Source: Dentipellis sp. KUC8613 (lineage: Eukaryota; Basidiomycota; Agaricomycetes; Russulales; Hericiaceae). Taken from it: DNA of 64,000 nt. The stretch's first letter is position 1. Each line of letters opens with the position of its first letter. The stretch covers positions 186,001 through 250,000 of the forward strand of contig NSJX01000034.1 in NCBI GenBank assembly GCA_002286715.1, written 5' to 3'. The position numbers and the translations under genes were made by a program. Shown in pieces: positions 12,501-24,138 of this stretch. Under the pieces are notes generated by a model. That model was not told where the DNA came from. It did no database searches and saw only the letters and a list, made by a program, of their open reading frames with translations.

Positions 12501-13708
12501 ATGGCGTTTCTGTCTCATGGTCCCCGTCCTACACCTACATTGGAGTTATCTTCCAGACAACCACTGCTAACATTTTTGCCGCTCACTATTCTTGGAAAGC
12601 AGAGAAAGCAGCGCAGCTCGCAAACGTGTCGTTCACCCTTAGCTCCATGGTCGGTGTCATCCTGCCGCAGCAAGGCAAGCTTCTCTACACCGCCCGTGTT
12701 GACCCCCATCTCATCCATGGCTGCGATGTTGTCCTGGATGTCTCGCCACGTCTGCTGCATCCACTTGAGGACGTGCAGCATCGCTTCCTCAGGCGTCTGC
12801 TCGGACTGTCTTCCCGATCCACACTTCTCTTCCTATTCACTGAGCTTGGGCTGATGCCACTGCGATATCGGCGTGTCAAGCTAGCCCTGCGCTTTCTAGC
12901 ATATGTCGTTTCTGAACCTCATTCGCGGCTCGTTCGTCATGCCATCGAACATGCCCTCACCCTTGCTCATCAGGGATTTCCCTCATGGGCGTCTGACCTC
13001 CTCCATGTCATGCAGGACCTTCCCTACCCATTTGTGGCACATCTTTCCATGCTTGAAACTCCTTCTTCCATCGACGCATTGTCGGACCGCCTCATCTCCA
13101 ACATGAAACAGTGCATGGCGGCCGAGCTCGCAGCATCTGCACGCTCAGAATTCCTCGTCACTCGTGAACAGTGCAGTGACAACAGTGTTTGGCACAAGCT
13201 TCCTATTCTGCATTTCCGTCACTATCTCAATGCTTCAATCCCGGCCTACCGCGTCTCTCTCACAAAGCTACTATTTTCTGACCACAGTCTTGCCATTGAG
13301 GCTTTGCGCCATAACGACCGCCACCGCCAGTATGTTCCGCCTGCTTTTCGTTTGTGCCGCATGTGTCGTCACAGCGTGGAAGACCCGGTCCACGCTTGCC
13401 TCGCCTGTGTCGCGCTCCCTGAACTCTGCGAACTGCGCTCTTCCTTTCTGAATGATGTTGATCGCACTCTCCCCGGATGGCGTTCCGACGTGATTGGCAA
13501 GCCTCTCGAATACCAGTTCAATTTCCTGGTGGCGCACGTTCGGATCATCGGGCGCCTCGCGAAATTTGTGCATGATGTTCTGCAGCTCTACGCACAGCGT
13601 GAGCTTTATGTCCCTGCACAATTTCGCCTCCATGGTATGCCCACTGATCTCTTTTCCGTGCTCACTACTCACTCCATGCATTGGATCTGCAGGCTAGCAT
13701 TTGGGTAG
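9594..13708 (+). CDS. LINE ORF2: endonuclease, RNase H, reverse transcriptase
   Basis: From the first ATG and with intron 10750-10808 removed, this gives 1351 residues. The AP-endonuclease domain (about 26-255) has WNINGL, LQESHL, LLGDFNARCG, ATVDYAI and SDHALL, so all catalytic positions are present. RNase H follows at about 345-475: VYTDGSA, the Glu in NNRREL, the Asp in CTDST, then KVKAHSGNAHNDCADSYA. RT comes next: motif A FVDLTNAFPS (about 797), motif B GILAGDTLSPLL, and motif C LEQADDIVLF (about 895; Gln replaces the usual aromatic residue before ADD). A CX2C-H-C knuckle (CRMCRHSVEDPVHACLAC) is at about 1235. The order EN-RNH-RT differs from the common EN-RT-RNH. A second possible start is the ATG at 9669, just before the endonuclease. 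Confidence 0.88.
10750..10808 (+). other. Candidate 59-nt intron inside the RNase H domain of LINE ORF2
   Basis: The sequence begins GTACTT and ends CTTTATAG. Read through, ORF2 terminates at the TAG at 10806-10808 and the downstream RT lies in another frame. Removed, the frame is restored exactly and the protein reads FHVPG-LQTNNRRELF, which is the expected RNase H sequence around its catalytic Glu. This homology fit is the main support; no good branch-point motif is seen. Confidence 0.65.
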
Positions 13709-13856
13709 ATGGGCACTGTCCCCGTACATTACTGTATTCTCTTCTCACTCATTTACCCTTTGTTCTCCTGTTTGTGACAATAAATTGGATGAGAAGTGGG
13801 TGCTCCGCGATATGGCAATGCGCCGTGTCATGTGGCGCGGATAGGGCTGTTCCTCA

Positions 13857-14165
13857 ATGGGACCTCCCCCGAATTTAAACTCCTCCTCCTCCTCCTCTCA
13901 CAATTCCGCCGCGAGCGCATGGGCCTTCGTGGCCGACGAGGAAGTCGGAATGCAAGATGTGGAGTTGGACCAGTGCGGAGCACCACATGTACAGGGCCGC
14001 GGGCAGGATAGCGTCGACCCTCTACTGGTGCCATACCCGTATGTCCCAGCAGATATGTTGGAGAAGTATGTGAGGGTGCGTCAGGAGACATTGGCTCGGA
14101 AAGAACGCGAGGGCTTGGAGATGATGGTCTGCTCGTGGAAGGATGGATTCGCAATTGGCCCTTGA
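13857..14165 (+). CDS. Small hypothetical protein, 102 residues
   Basis: An ATG-started ORF just downstream of the LINE. It encodes a Ser-rich N-terminus and a predicted helical, charged C-terminal half (YPYVPADMLEKYVRVRQETL and onward). No family is recognised. It may be a genuine small gene, a remnant of a gene broken by the LINE insertion, or chance. It lacks obvious introns and its promoter would lie in the LINE 3' end. Confidence 0.3.
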   Translation: MGPPPNLNSSSSSSHNSAASAWAFVADEEVGMQDVELDQCGAPHVQGRGQDSVDPLLVPYPYVPADMLEKYVRVRQETLARKEREGLEMMVCSWKDGFAIGP

Positions 14166-15055
14166 AATCTACGTTGTAGGTGGCCGTTCCAGCTTTGCTG
14201 GCGAGCGAGTTGCCTTTGAGGCTGTCGTAGACAGATCCCCCGGCCCTCACTATGTTGTCTCCGAGTCTCGGCGTGTTCGTATTGGCGTTGATCTCAACCG
14301 CGCGCCGCGTCCTTGCGCCAGTCCGAGTCCTACCAGACTAGACTGCGTTGCTTCGGACCAAGTACGCGTTTGAGCCGGGTACTTACGAGTCGACATGACT
14401 CGGATGTTTCGAGGACAAAGTCTAGCCAATCACGCGCCGGGGGCCGCGGGTATAATATGTGGCCGAGCGAGGCAAATAATGATCGATGTTGCTTCGACGG
14501 GAAGAGATGGTTATGCGGGACTGCGTCGCTGTTGGCCGTACATAGAGTTTCGCATCAAGTATGCAGCTGAAGTCTGCATTGCCTTCCATTCGTACCCGAG
14601 GACAATGCGTTGTACACCATACCTGTCTCCCCCGAGTCCAGGGGAAACGGGTGCCTGGCTTTGAATTTTTTGGACGGGCGTATGGCGACAGTTGGACGAC
14701 GACGCTCGCAAGCAGGGGGCCCGGTGAGGACATTTATTCAATCCATCCAAAGCGGACTGGGCCGAAAAGCACGTGATGTGGTAGCGAGTTTGCGATTTGA
14801 ACAAGTTTTCATCGCGACAAGACGACGCTTGGCGCTAACCCGTGCGGGGGGACGCTCCAATGATAACAGGCACCGCACTAAACAGTCGGGATTGCAACAT
14901 TTCGCGTGCTCGTGCCTGCAATGCCGCCATCCTCCTCCATGTCCCCGCCGCCTACAAAACCCGCCCGACGCGCTCGCTATGCAGTGTGCATTCTCGCCTA
15001 TCGCCCAGACGCGCTGATCCCTCCCGGACGGACGTAGGAATCAAGACAAGCCAAG
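14166..15055. other. Intergenic region upstream of the MFS transporter
   Basis: About 890 bp with no supportable gene. The last 100 bp (CT-rich with cctcctccatgtccccgccg near 14930-14950) probably holds the MFS promoter and 5' UTR. Confidence 0.4.
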
Positions 15056-16991
15056 ATGTCGCGCGACGAGAAAGCCTCCATCCGTTCCGAGACTGCCCTG
15101 TCGACGCGTTCGGACACCAAGTCGGACGTGTTGCGCAGTCCGACGAGTCCAACACCTCTGGATGATACCCTTGCCCAGTTCAGCGAAGAGGAGATCGCGC
15201 AGGCATGGAAGAAGGTCGACTGGTACATTATGCCGGTCGCCGTTCTCTTGTACCTCGCGTCCTACATTGACCGGTGCGTTCTCAATCGTTCGCCCTCGCG
15301 TCTCGCTGACGAACATGCACAGCGCGAATATTGGAAACGCGAAAGTGCTTGGGATGTACAAGGCTCTGGGACTCACGGACCAGCAATACACCACCGCGCT
15401 CTCCGTATTTTTTGTCGGCTACGTTGTTTTCGAGACGCCATCAAACATTATTTTGAAGAAGACAAGCCCTCGATTCTACATACCCGCCCTCACTGTGAGC
15501 TCCTTCGTCCCCTTCTGCATGCGCTCTATGTATTCATACATGATTCGCACGTCTTCAAGGTCATCTGGGGTATCATCTGCGCGCTATTTTCCGTCGTCAA
15601 CAGTTCCTCAGGGCTCATTGCCATCCGGTTCTTCCTCGGGTTTGCAGAGGCGGGATTCCTGCCTGGCATCGTCTACTGGAGTACGTTTCTACTTTGCTGA
15701 TTATCTACGCGGAAATTCACGATGATCACATGTGTACAGTTGGATGCTGGTATCCACGACAGATGCAAGGTCGGCGCTATGCCGTCTTGTATAGTTCGGT
15801 ATCGGTGAGCATACTCGAACTTGAGGGTTCGCGAATCAAATATTGACAAGCGATGGGCAGCTGACTGGCGCGTTCGGCGGCTTGCTTGCGACCGCCATCC
15901 ACACGCTCGACGGTGCTCATGGCATCGCGGGCTGGAAGTAAGGCGACCAGCTCTCTATCCGACTCGACTTGCTGACTTTTGTCTCGCTTTAGATGGATCT
16001 ACATCGTCGAAGGTTGCACGACTGCAGGCCTTGGCCTCGTTGCTGCCCTCATCATGGTGTCCTACCCCGACACCGCGCACTTCCTCACGGACCGACAGCG
16101 CCAGATCATCCTCCTGACGAACGAAGCCGACCGCGCGCTCAAAGCGACCGAGACGTTCTCGCGCCCGCAGATCGTGTCCGCGTTCACCGACTGGCGCACG
16201 TACCTCTGGGGCCTCGTCTTCATCACGACCTACATCCCCGTGTACAGCGTCATTCTCAGCCTGCCGACCGTGGTGACGGGCCTCGGGTACAAGGGCACGA
16301 CGGCGACGCTGATGGCGTGCCCGCCGTACGGGCTCGGGTTCATCGCCGTGCTCGCGGCGGGGTGGACGGCAGACAAGTACGGGAACTGGTTCTGGCACTA
16401 CACCGTGGGCATCAGCGTGACGATGGTCGCGCTCATCGTGCTCATGGCGGTCGAGAACCTCGTCGTGCGCTACGTCATGTTCTTCTTCATCATGTTCATG
16501 TGCGCCCTTCCCCTTTCTGTCCTCTCGTTGCGCATTGCTGACGATGATGTCCGGTGGATGTCTGCAGGTTCGTCCCGATCTCCATCATGTGGGCCTGGCT
16601 GTCGTCGAACGTCGCGGGCTCGAACAAGCGCGCGGCCGCGACGGGCTTCATCTTCTCGATGGGCAACATCGGCGGCACGGTCTCCGGGCAGATCTACCGC
16701 GCCGCGTGGGCGCCGCGCTATGTGCAGGGCCACGCGATCAACCTCGCATGCTACGTGATCGCGCTCGTGGCCGGCACGGCGCTGTGGTGGTCGTACAAGC
16801 GCGACAATGCGCTGCGGGACGCGAAGGCGGCGGCGGAGGTCGGGGCCGAGGGGGGGCCGAAGGAGGCCAACATGCTCGGGGAGGATCTCGGTGATCTGGG
16901 TGACAGGTGAGTCGTGCTTGATGCTGTTACTTACTCGTGCTGGTGGCTGACAGTTCCTTGCAGACACCCGAGCTTTAGATATTATCTGTAG
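15056..16991 (+). CDS. MFS transporter, allantoate/Dal5-type anion:cation symporter
   Basis: Plasma-membrane major-facilitator permease of the Dal5-like fungal group, which imports organic anions such as allantoate, nicotinate or pantothenate; the actual substrate is not predictable. The soluble Ser/Thr-rich N-terminus is followed by VDWYIMPVAVLLYLASYIDR, the typical TM1 of this family, then ANIGNAKVLGM. LFSVVNSSSGLIAIRFFLGF and AEAGFLPGIVYW carry the family motif of TM4/5. Introns interrupt several loops. The last is 16907-16963, after which a short exon encodes HPSFRYYL, the usual C-terminus of the family; stopping at the longer ORF end (16910) would miss it. About 490 residues, full length with no damage seen. 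Confidence 0.88.
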
Positions 16992-17865
16992 GGTGGAGGT
17001 GGGGGTGTTGCTGATGATGTTGATGTTGCTACGACTAAAACTCGATATTGAGGCCCCTTGTATTTTTTTCTACGACTTGCTAGCTGACCCTCGATGACAT
17101 ACATAATGTGCAAATACACTATTGCAGTACAATCGATATAGGCTGCCGTATACGGCACCGGACTGTACAAGCTGCGCTCCCGGTGAGTCATGCTTCAGGA
17201 CTATGAGGACGACGAGCGCGAGCGGAGTCGATCGTATTGAAGATAAAAGTACTTGCCGGCATGTCCGTCGTCGGCACTTTCCGAAACCGCACCGCCACTG
17301 CACTGCCACTGGGATACTGCTCCTTCTACAGACAATGAACTTGTCTTCATGTCTCGTAACATGGTTACATCTCATGTCAATGGTTGTTTAATGCCTCCGG
17401 TAGCCACAATATGCATGTCACAGTACGCGAAGCACATTCCTCATTTCCCGGATGTCCCGTTTTGACCTTTTGCATAGGACGACCACCAGGGCAGTCGACT
17501 GCGACTGCCAGTGGAATCTACTGATCCCCGGTCTTCGATAGGCCAGACTACAAGCATCGTGGCCTCAGATATGAAAGTGGACCAATGTCGTCACTTGTGG
17601 ACAATACGCTTCGATGAGACAGCCTATTGTGCTTGTGGCTTCCTGTCGCGTGCTTTGACCTGGTGCGATGATCAATGCATAAGCGACTTCTTCAACCGCT
17701 CCCTACATAAGTGACGCTTTTCGGGCCTTCCACACCATTACATCCCCCCCTCCCAGCTTCTCTTGCACCCCATCTTTTCTGCGTTCTGCTAGTGAACTTT
17801 CATCTCAACTCGCACTTCAAGTTAGATATCGACTTGCGCTCGCGTCTCTCGATCCATAGCTCACC
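16992..17865. other. Intergenic region, CT-rich promoter at its end
   Basis: No gene is seen over most of the 874 bp. The final 150 bp (about 17715-17865) is strongly pyrimidine-rich on the plus strand, as is common in basidiomycete core promoters, and leads directly into the next gene. Confidence 0.45.
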
Positions 17866-19400
17866 ATGCCTAGGTCAGTTCATAATCGGCTTCTTGATAT
17901 TGTCAGATTCCGGCCCTGATACCTCCTAGCGCATCACCTATCGTGATTTCTCAAGTTCAAGACCCACAGATCATGCTCAATCTGCTCAATCGAGCAGGCA
18001 GAGGAACGGCTCGCGGGTTCACCCTTGTTCACAGAGACCATTCTGAAGACGGAAAGGACGCCGCCCTCAACGTACTCATAACCGAAGTTCCGAGCATTAT
18101 GCAGCACGCGCGATCCATCGAACTGTGTTTGGCATCCAAGGAAACATTCCAAGAATTCTTGAATGATATGGTCGAGGAGGCGCCGACCCTGGAACACCTC
18201 GACCTTACGTTCTCTTCTCTGTTCGATGATCTCGTCGAGATTCCACCGCATTTCCTGCGCAGTACAGCGCCGAACCTGTCCCACATCAGGATTCAGAACT
18301 GCAGTGTCCCCTGGGCCTCTCCTCTCTTCCAGAATCTCTCGTCCTTGGATATCGGGCTCCCAGCTCCGCCAGTCGACGACTACTTCAACACCTCCGTGCT
18401 CAAAGACGTGCCCTCCATCCCGACCCTCGTGGAACTCTTCAACGTGCTCAGAAACTCGAGCAGCATCAAGCGACTGAGGCTCTTCCACGCACTCCCGTTC
18501 AAGTCCCCAGCAGAATGGGCTGATGCAGCCGCAGCCGACCATCTGACCCTGCTGAAGCTGGACACCCTTGAACTGGCAGGACGCCCCTGCGACTGCCTCG
18601 GGCTGATCGGCTGCCTGCGCATCCCGCACACCGCGTCGCTGCACATCGACGTGTCCTACAGCTCCGCGAGCGACTGCCGGCGGAACATCGGCGCCGTCAT
18701 CGACGCGGTTGCCAGCCACAGCAAACGGGGTCCGAAGACCCAGCCACTCAATCGTGCGTCGATTGAGCTGTGGGAAGACGAAGCGCTCGTGATGTCGGTC
18801 ACCCGTGCAGGCGCCTCCAACTACGCATCGAAAATTACAATCCACCATGGCGACTTGGCCGAGCGCCCGCACATGGACCTGGTCGCGATGTTCATGCACG
18901 CCGTGGTCAGGGGTGGCAAGCCTTCGACTTTGGACGCCTTGACGGTGGTCGACCATCGCGCGGCGCACCTGTCGCCGAAGAACTTTGGCGTCATGCTTGC
19001 GCGCGAGCCGCAGCTGACGCACTTGACGCTCTGCCTGTGCAGCGTACCCGCGTTCGCGCAATTTTTCGCCCAGCACGAGACGCCGCCGACGCATCGCGCG
19101 TGTCTTCTGCCGAACCTGCAGAAGCTCACCATCCGCACGCCGAAGGGCAGAGGCTCGCTCGACTCCGCGTGCCGCGAACCGGAGTGCGAGGCCTTGGAGT
19201 TGAGTTCGAAGGTTGATGAGTATGTGGTCTCGGCAATAAATGCATGGGACCGGTCGACTCTTCGCCTGCGAGAGGTGGAGTTGATTGGATGGCTGGAGGC
19301 TGATCATGAGGACGAACTCAGTGACATACATCGCCGAATCAAGGCGAGTCTGGAGGCTGTTGGCGTCGAGACGATATTCGTGAAGAGATCAGTGGCATGA
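17866..19400 (+). CDS. F-box-type leucine-rich protein lacking an F-box
   Basis: A 492-residue protein with irregular leucine-rich repeats (for example LEHLDLTFSSLFDDL, LSHIRIQNC, LQKLTIRTPKG) resembling the C-terminal part of the very large mushroom F-box/LRR family. The ATG at 17866 is followed by an 8-nt first exon and a 56-nt intron (17874-17929, branch CTGAT, acceptor TAG). This extends the reading frame past the GTG at 17943, the first start-like codon of the uninterrupted frame. No F-box is encoded at the N-terminus, so either it was lost or the protein acts without Skp1. Function is unknown. Confidence 0.7.
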
Positions 19401-19853
19401 ATGCCGAGCTCGGACGATTTTGATTGTATGCCCATGGGACTGTGCCTGTAAATATATGCGTCGGTTCCTGGGATATGAGATATGTTTCACGTTTTCGGGA
19501 TTTCCTCTTGTGTTGTCGTGAGGAATTCAGCCGCGGTATTGAGACGCGGGCATTCTTTCAAGCTCAGCGTTGATTGACCCCATGATCGAGCAAGTTCGTA
19601 CCTTCAGACCAAGCATTGCCGCAATACCCAGTCGTTGGATCAGACGACGTTGGTGAGTTAAAATTTTGGGAGAGCCATGATCGCTCGAATTGATTTTACA
19701 GATGGTCTTTTCCTTTCGCTATCTATGACGGTAACATATTGCTTACATGGTTGCTGGCTTGATGTTGAGGTTTTCGCCCCCAACGTCCCTAGTAGAAACA
19801 ACAGGAAGTCATACACTGCATAGAAACTTAGTTATTCGCTCATGCCTCTATCC
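19401..19853. other. Convergent intergenic region
   Basis: 3' flanks of two convergent genes. No ORF or repeat of note was seen. Confidence 0.4.
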
Positions 19854-21575
19854 TCACTCTCCCATCGCCCAATCCTCGTCATCCTCGTCCTCCAACACCG
19901 TGCCCAACTGAACCTGCTGCGGCACCCACTGCTCCTCGAACTCAGACGCACCCTCCACCTCCACCTGCGCGGGGGCCTCCCGCACCGGCACCTGCCCGCC
20001 CTCCAGAAAATCCAAACACCCAATCCCACAGCCACGCCACAGCAGCGGCACGGGCGCGCCGATGTCCACGCCCGCGAGCCGCGACACCCACACCACGCGC
20101 TCCTCCATGTGCTGCACGAACGGCGCGCCGCGGCGCACCCACTCCCACTCGCCGTCCCACAGCCCGCGGTGGCGCGGCGCGGGGCAGCGCCCGACGCCCA
20201 TCCCGGCGCACTCGGGCTCGCCCTCCGCATCCGCGTCCGGCACGAGCGTGGTGCCCGACGCCCAGCTCGCGGCGGACGCGGTGCGCTGCAGCTTGCGCAT
20301 TGCGGGCTGCGCGCCGCGGAAGCAGGACGCGAGCGCGTCGGCGGCGTCTGGGGGTAGCGAGTGCGGGAGGGGGAGTGTGTAGTATGCGGAGAGGTTCGTG
20401 TCAGGTGGGACGGGGCCGGGGGCGACTAGCCAGCGGAGGGTGATCTCGGTTAGGGGCGGGATGCAGGAGGGAGAGCGGGATGTTGGGCCGATGTGAACCG
20501 GTTTAGTGGGGTCGAGGGTGGGGACAGGGGAGGGAGTGGGCTGTGAAGTGGCGAGCTCTGGGGCTGGAGGAGGCTCGAGGAGGGGGTTGGGCGTGACGTA
20601 GCATTCGGAGAGGTGGAGGGAGTTGAGCTCGGCGGGGAGGTGGCGGAGCTGGTTGACGGCGACGTTGAGATGACGCAGAGTGCGTAGCTCGGCGATTTGG
20701 GGTGGTATATGCGTAAGTGCATTATTTCCTGTTGTACGAATTTGGGTCAGTGCTGAGGATGAACGCATAGTACGTTTGGTCACTGCGTACGTAACACCAG
20801 CACAGTGAGGTTTCGCAGATTAAAGAACTCCCTTGGCAGCCCAGCGATTTGGTTCTTGCCTAGATAAAGCTCAAGGCCGCGTTCCTTCGGCAGCGCCTCC
20901 GTTGAAGGGGACGAGGACCCAAAGACGGCAGCGGGAGCGGTCTGCACCCGCGAAAAAGTCCGCACGGTAGGCTGACGCGGGGTGACGACAGGGATAGGTT
21001 TTGGCGCCGCGCGTGGTGGAGGCATGATGACGAGATTCGCGAGGTCGCCAATCTCAGACGGAATGGTCGTGAGGCCATGGGCTCTGCAGACACGTTCGTT
21101 AAAAATCTTACCGGGCTGGTTATAGACGTAATTGTACGCACGAAAGATCGATAACCGGGTCTGCGCCATCAATAGCTTCGGAGATCGTCTTCTTCCAAAG
21201 ACGCGCCTCGCGTTCTTCACGAGTTTCGAGCTCCGTGCTGAAGAGCACGCGTCGAACCGGGGTTGGGCTTGTGGGTGGTTTAGGAGCCGCTAAGGCGCGA
21301 GCAGGCGGCGTTTGTGGTGGTGTACGAGGTGTATACGGCGAATCAGGATTCATCGCATACCGAGGAGGCGGGCGGTCGGAATTAGTAGATCCGGCGAACG
21401 GGTGGGCGGGGCCTGGAGGTGAGTACGCCGCATTGTCAAAACGGGTTTGCTGGGGCGGCGGGGTAGAGGGGGGCGATGAGTCGGTCCATGCAATAGGTTC
21501 CGGTGATGCAGATGATGCGGGGGAAGATGAAGGTGACATATACGCACGGTCATCTGCACTGCGAAAGTCGGTCAT
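19854..21575 (-). CDS. Conserved fungal leucine-rich repeat protein
   Basis: Three exons (21575-21142, 21083-20791, 20728-19854) give 533 residues. The N-terminal 120 residues are Pro/Ser-rich and disordered. LRRs follow: VIDLSAHGLTTIPSEIGDL, LELYLGKNQIAGLPREFF, LTVLVLRNNALTHIPPQI and LRHLNVAVNQLRHLPAEL, all with the ribonuclease-inhibitor/SHOC2-like pattern. A C-terminal region rich in Trp and acidic residues (GEWEWVRRGAPFVQHMEERV) is shared with a widespread uncharacterised fungal family. Both introns are 58-62 nt and preserve LRR spacing exactly when removed, which supports the model. A signalling scaffold role is only inference. Confidence 0.82.
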
Positions 21576-21951
21576 CGTGCTATGCTGCTGCTAATCATAT
21601 GTCGAGAGAAATTTATGGGAGAAGGTTTCGAAGGACTTCATTAGGCATGCTTACGAATGATAACACAAAGAATATTGGACTTGAGGAGGAGAGAAAGAGA
21701 GAAGGGATAAGCGCACACGACCCGCATTATAAGTATGACATTCACCCATCAACAATGTCAAACAGTGAGCGCGTCGCGCGTTGTTTTGGCTTGTTGACGC
21801 GTCACTTACGTGATGAGATGACAAGTGCTAAACACGTGGGTGAGACCAACCCAGACCAACCCAACCCCATCCACCACTAAATATCCCCAGGAATTGATCT
21901 AGCCTTCACGAAAAAATGAAATTAAAAGCTAAAATTCAGTGTATTTTTCCA
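21576..21951. other. Intergenic region, promoter of the LRR gene
   Basis: 376 bp between two minus-strand genes. It must contain the LRR gene promoter and the 3' end of the neighbour. The direct repeat cagaccaaccc/ccagaccaaccc near 21850-21865 is the only pattern noticed. Confidence 0.35.
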
Positions 21952-23696
21952 TTATTTGTCGCCAACGTCTACATTAAAACCTGCTCCCCAAGCTTTCTCT
22001 AGTACCGCTAAAAGCATTCCCTCCTCCACTTCGTCCAGCTTGTCGCGTTGCCGTTTACCATGGCCACCCTGACCAACCTTGTTCTTCATAAATTCTGCGA
22101 GCCTTTCGCCGAGTATTTGATCCAGCGTCGTGCCAGTTTCCGAAGCTGAAGCCACAAGAGGAGGACGAGACAGGCATAACGAAAACGCTGCACAGAGATA
22201 GTACAGCGCGTCCTTTCGTGCCAGACGGTGAAGTCTTTCGTTGCGCGAGAGCTTTTGAGACGACGGTGTCGATGGCGTGGAAGTCACGCTGATAGGTGAA
22301 CACGGAGAGGAAGAGACTCCAGTGGTTTGTGGATGAGACCCTCTTGGAGAGAACAGCCTATGGAGCTCGGAGATGACATCCAAAGCAACGCGTTTCCTCA
22401 TGAAGGATACACATTGCAAGAGGGCATCGCGCTTCCCGTTTTCTGGCATGGCAGTGGATACGCGATATAGAGCATTGAAGGTCACGGTGAGAAGGCAAAA
22501 AAGATGTTTTGGCTGACATGAATAGTCGGAATGAGGTGTGAGACGCCGAGAAGCTGATTGAGGTCTTTTCGTTGACGGCAAGGGAGTTCGATCGAGGAGC
22601 AATCTGGTGTTGGCTTCGATAAGTGGCAGGAAAGACCTGATGATTGGAAGCAGAATACGAGAAGTGAGCGGCTCCAGGATAGCGTCAAGAGAGGCGGCGA
22701 CTTCGCCCTCGGTGTGTCTAGTCAGGCTGTATGATCCAGAGGAGCTGCTGTTCGTCCAGAATGAGGAGCTTTGGTGATCCTGAGTTCGTAATTTCTTTCC
22801 GGAGGAGGTATATGCGCGCAGAAGAGGAGGAAGGAGCGTAGAAAATGCTTCTGGAAGCACCGTGATGAGCAAGTCCAGAGCGTCGACTGGGGCTTTCGCA
22901 GCAGAAGCCACCGCTGATTCCAGGAGGCTTCCGAGAGACTCTATGCATCGTGTTGCCGTGGTAGTAATGATAGCAGGCGGAACAGTCGTCTCCGCGCTCC
23001 TCTCGATGGCAGACGAGAGCGCATTCAGTGCCTGCAGTGCAGGAAAGAGGGATTTGTGCGTAGAAAAAAGCGAGGCTAGAGAACACAAGAACGCCGTAAA
23101 GCTGGAGTAAACGTTTATGGTTAGATATAGGGGTTACATACCTGCGTCTGTCAGTATCTGAGAAAGGTGAGTTTTTTCTGGCGTGCGTGCGGGGGGCGCT
23201 ACTGCAACAGGTCCTTTCTTCGTCTTTTTCTTCTTGGTGGGTGGTTCAACAGGCGGAGGCTGTTGCGATTCCCCGTGGGACGCAGCTCGAAGGGCCAAAA
23301 GCTCTACAGTCGTATCTAATGTCATCTCACGGCACTGTGTGCTCCTTTGAATTGTCTCACCTATTCGCTCTGAATCAGATATCCCCCGAGCTTCACAAAG
23401 CAATGTCTCTAATTCGAGAGCACGTTTTCGCCATGTGTTGCTTTCTCGGACAGCCCCAGGTGTAGAAACAGAAAATGCATTTTGGAGGTCCTCAACGTAT
23501 GCTATTTGTGAATGTTCAAAAACGGATAAAGGCTAGGTACGAGTGTGGAACCACGCACAGGGGATGTATTGCCCCGGAGGTTTGAATTTGATTGCGACAA
23601 GGCACTGTAGGCAAACTGAGACCGGTGAAAGTGTGTCAGCTTCACATGGCTCACGATCAATAATCTGATCTCCTGCGAGGGTGTGGGTCGCTTCAT
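21952..23696 (-). CDS. Unrecognised fungal protein, mostly helical
   Basis: No family is recognised. The reading frame runs from an ATG at 23696 through three exons. A central Lys tract (PPTKKKKTKKGP) may be a nuclear localisation signal, and the downstream 360 residues are Leu/Ala-rich and look helical (SLFPALQALNALSSAIERS, LLITVLPEAFSTLLPPLL). The second intron, GTATGT to CTCTAG (about 23079-23144), restores the frame to give LTDA-ASLFSTHKS. The first junction, near 23500-23570, is ambiguous: either a rare GAG acceptor or a GTGGTT donor is needed. The N-terminus is therefore tentative. Roughly 500-520 residues. Confidence 0.55.
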
Positions 23697-24138
23697 GGCG
23701 CCCGGGATGAAGAGCGTCTGGTGTGGGAAGAGTTATGTAGTTGTTACGGAAGCAGTTTCAAGCCTTGCTTAGTGCTCGGCAAAGTCCGGTTGCTTCATAT
23801 TCGAACCAGCGTCAAGGCCAGTACTACTAACTAACCCTTGACTTCGACCAGATTGAACAGGTTATCTTCATACTTCGAACAAAGAAACAGAAGAAGCGAG
23901 AGCGCTTAGACTTCCTGGTCGGCGGCGAATTGACTCCGCAAACACGGTATATTGTCCCTCAATCATCGGGCGCCTTCAAGTTCCAATTCCCATCTGTCGT
24001 CGCCAATGATGAATGATCCATCGCCATCCAGGTTCAAAGCTCACCTGACCGTGTTTCTCTCGTCATGGGTTTCAGTGTACGAACATAAATGCCGCATATG
24101 CTGAGCTCTCGCAGCCAGGTTTCCGAACCTCGTCCACC
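23697..24138. promoter_or_regulatory. Divergent promoter region
   Basis: 442 bp between the divergent unrecognised gene and the GMC oxidoreductase. It must hold both promoters. No clear motif could be assigned. Confidence 0.35.

Larger units (their letters stand above)
8250..13792 (+). mobile_element. Non-LTR retrotransposon (LINE), apparently full length
   Basis: Autonomous LINE with an ORF1 and an ORF2 carrying AP-type endonuclease, RNase H, reverse transcriptase and a C-terminal zinc knuckle. No inactivating stop or frameshift remains once two candidate introns are removed, so this looks recent. The 5' limit is approximate: ORF1 starts at 8433, and a short GC-balanced leader precedes it after the APH gene. 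The 3' end is placed after the aataaa at 13779-13784; no poly(A) tail, LTR or convincing target-site duplication is visible (only ggtgct near 8248 and 13798 matches). Domain content is LINE-like in the Tad/I broad sense; clade placement needs a tree. Confidence 0.9.
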
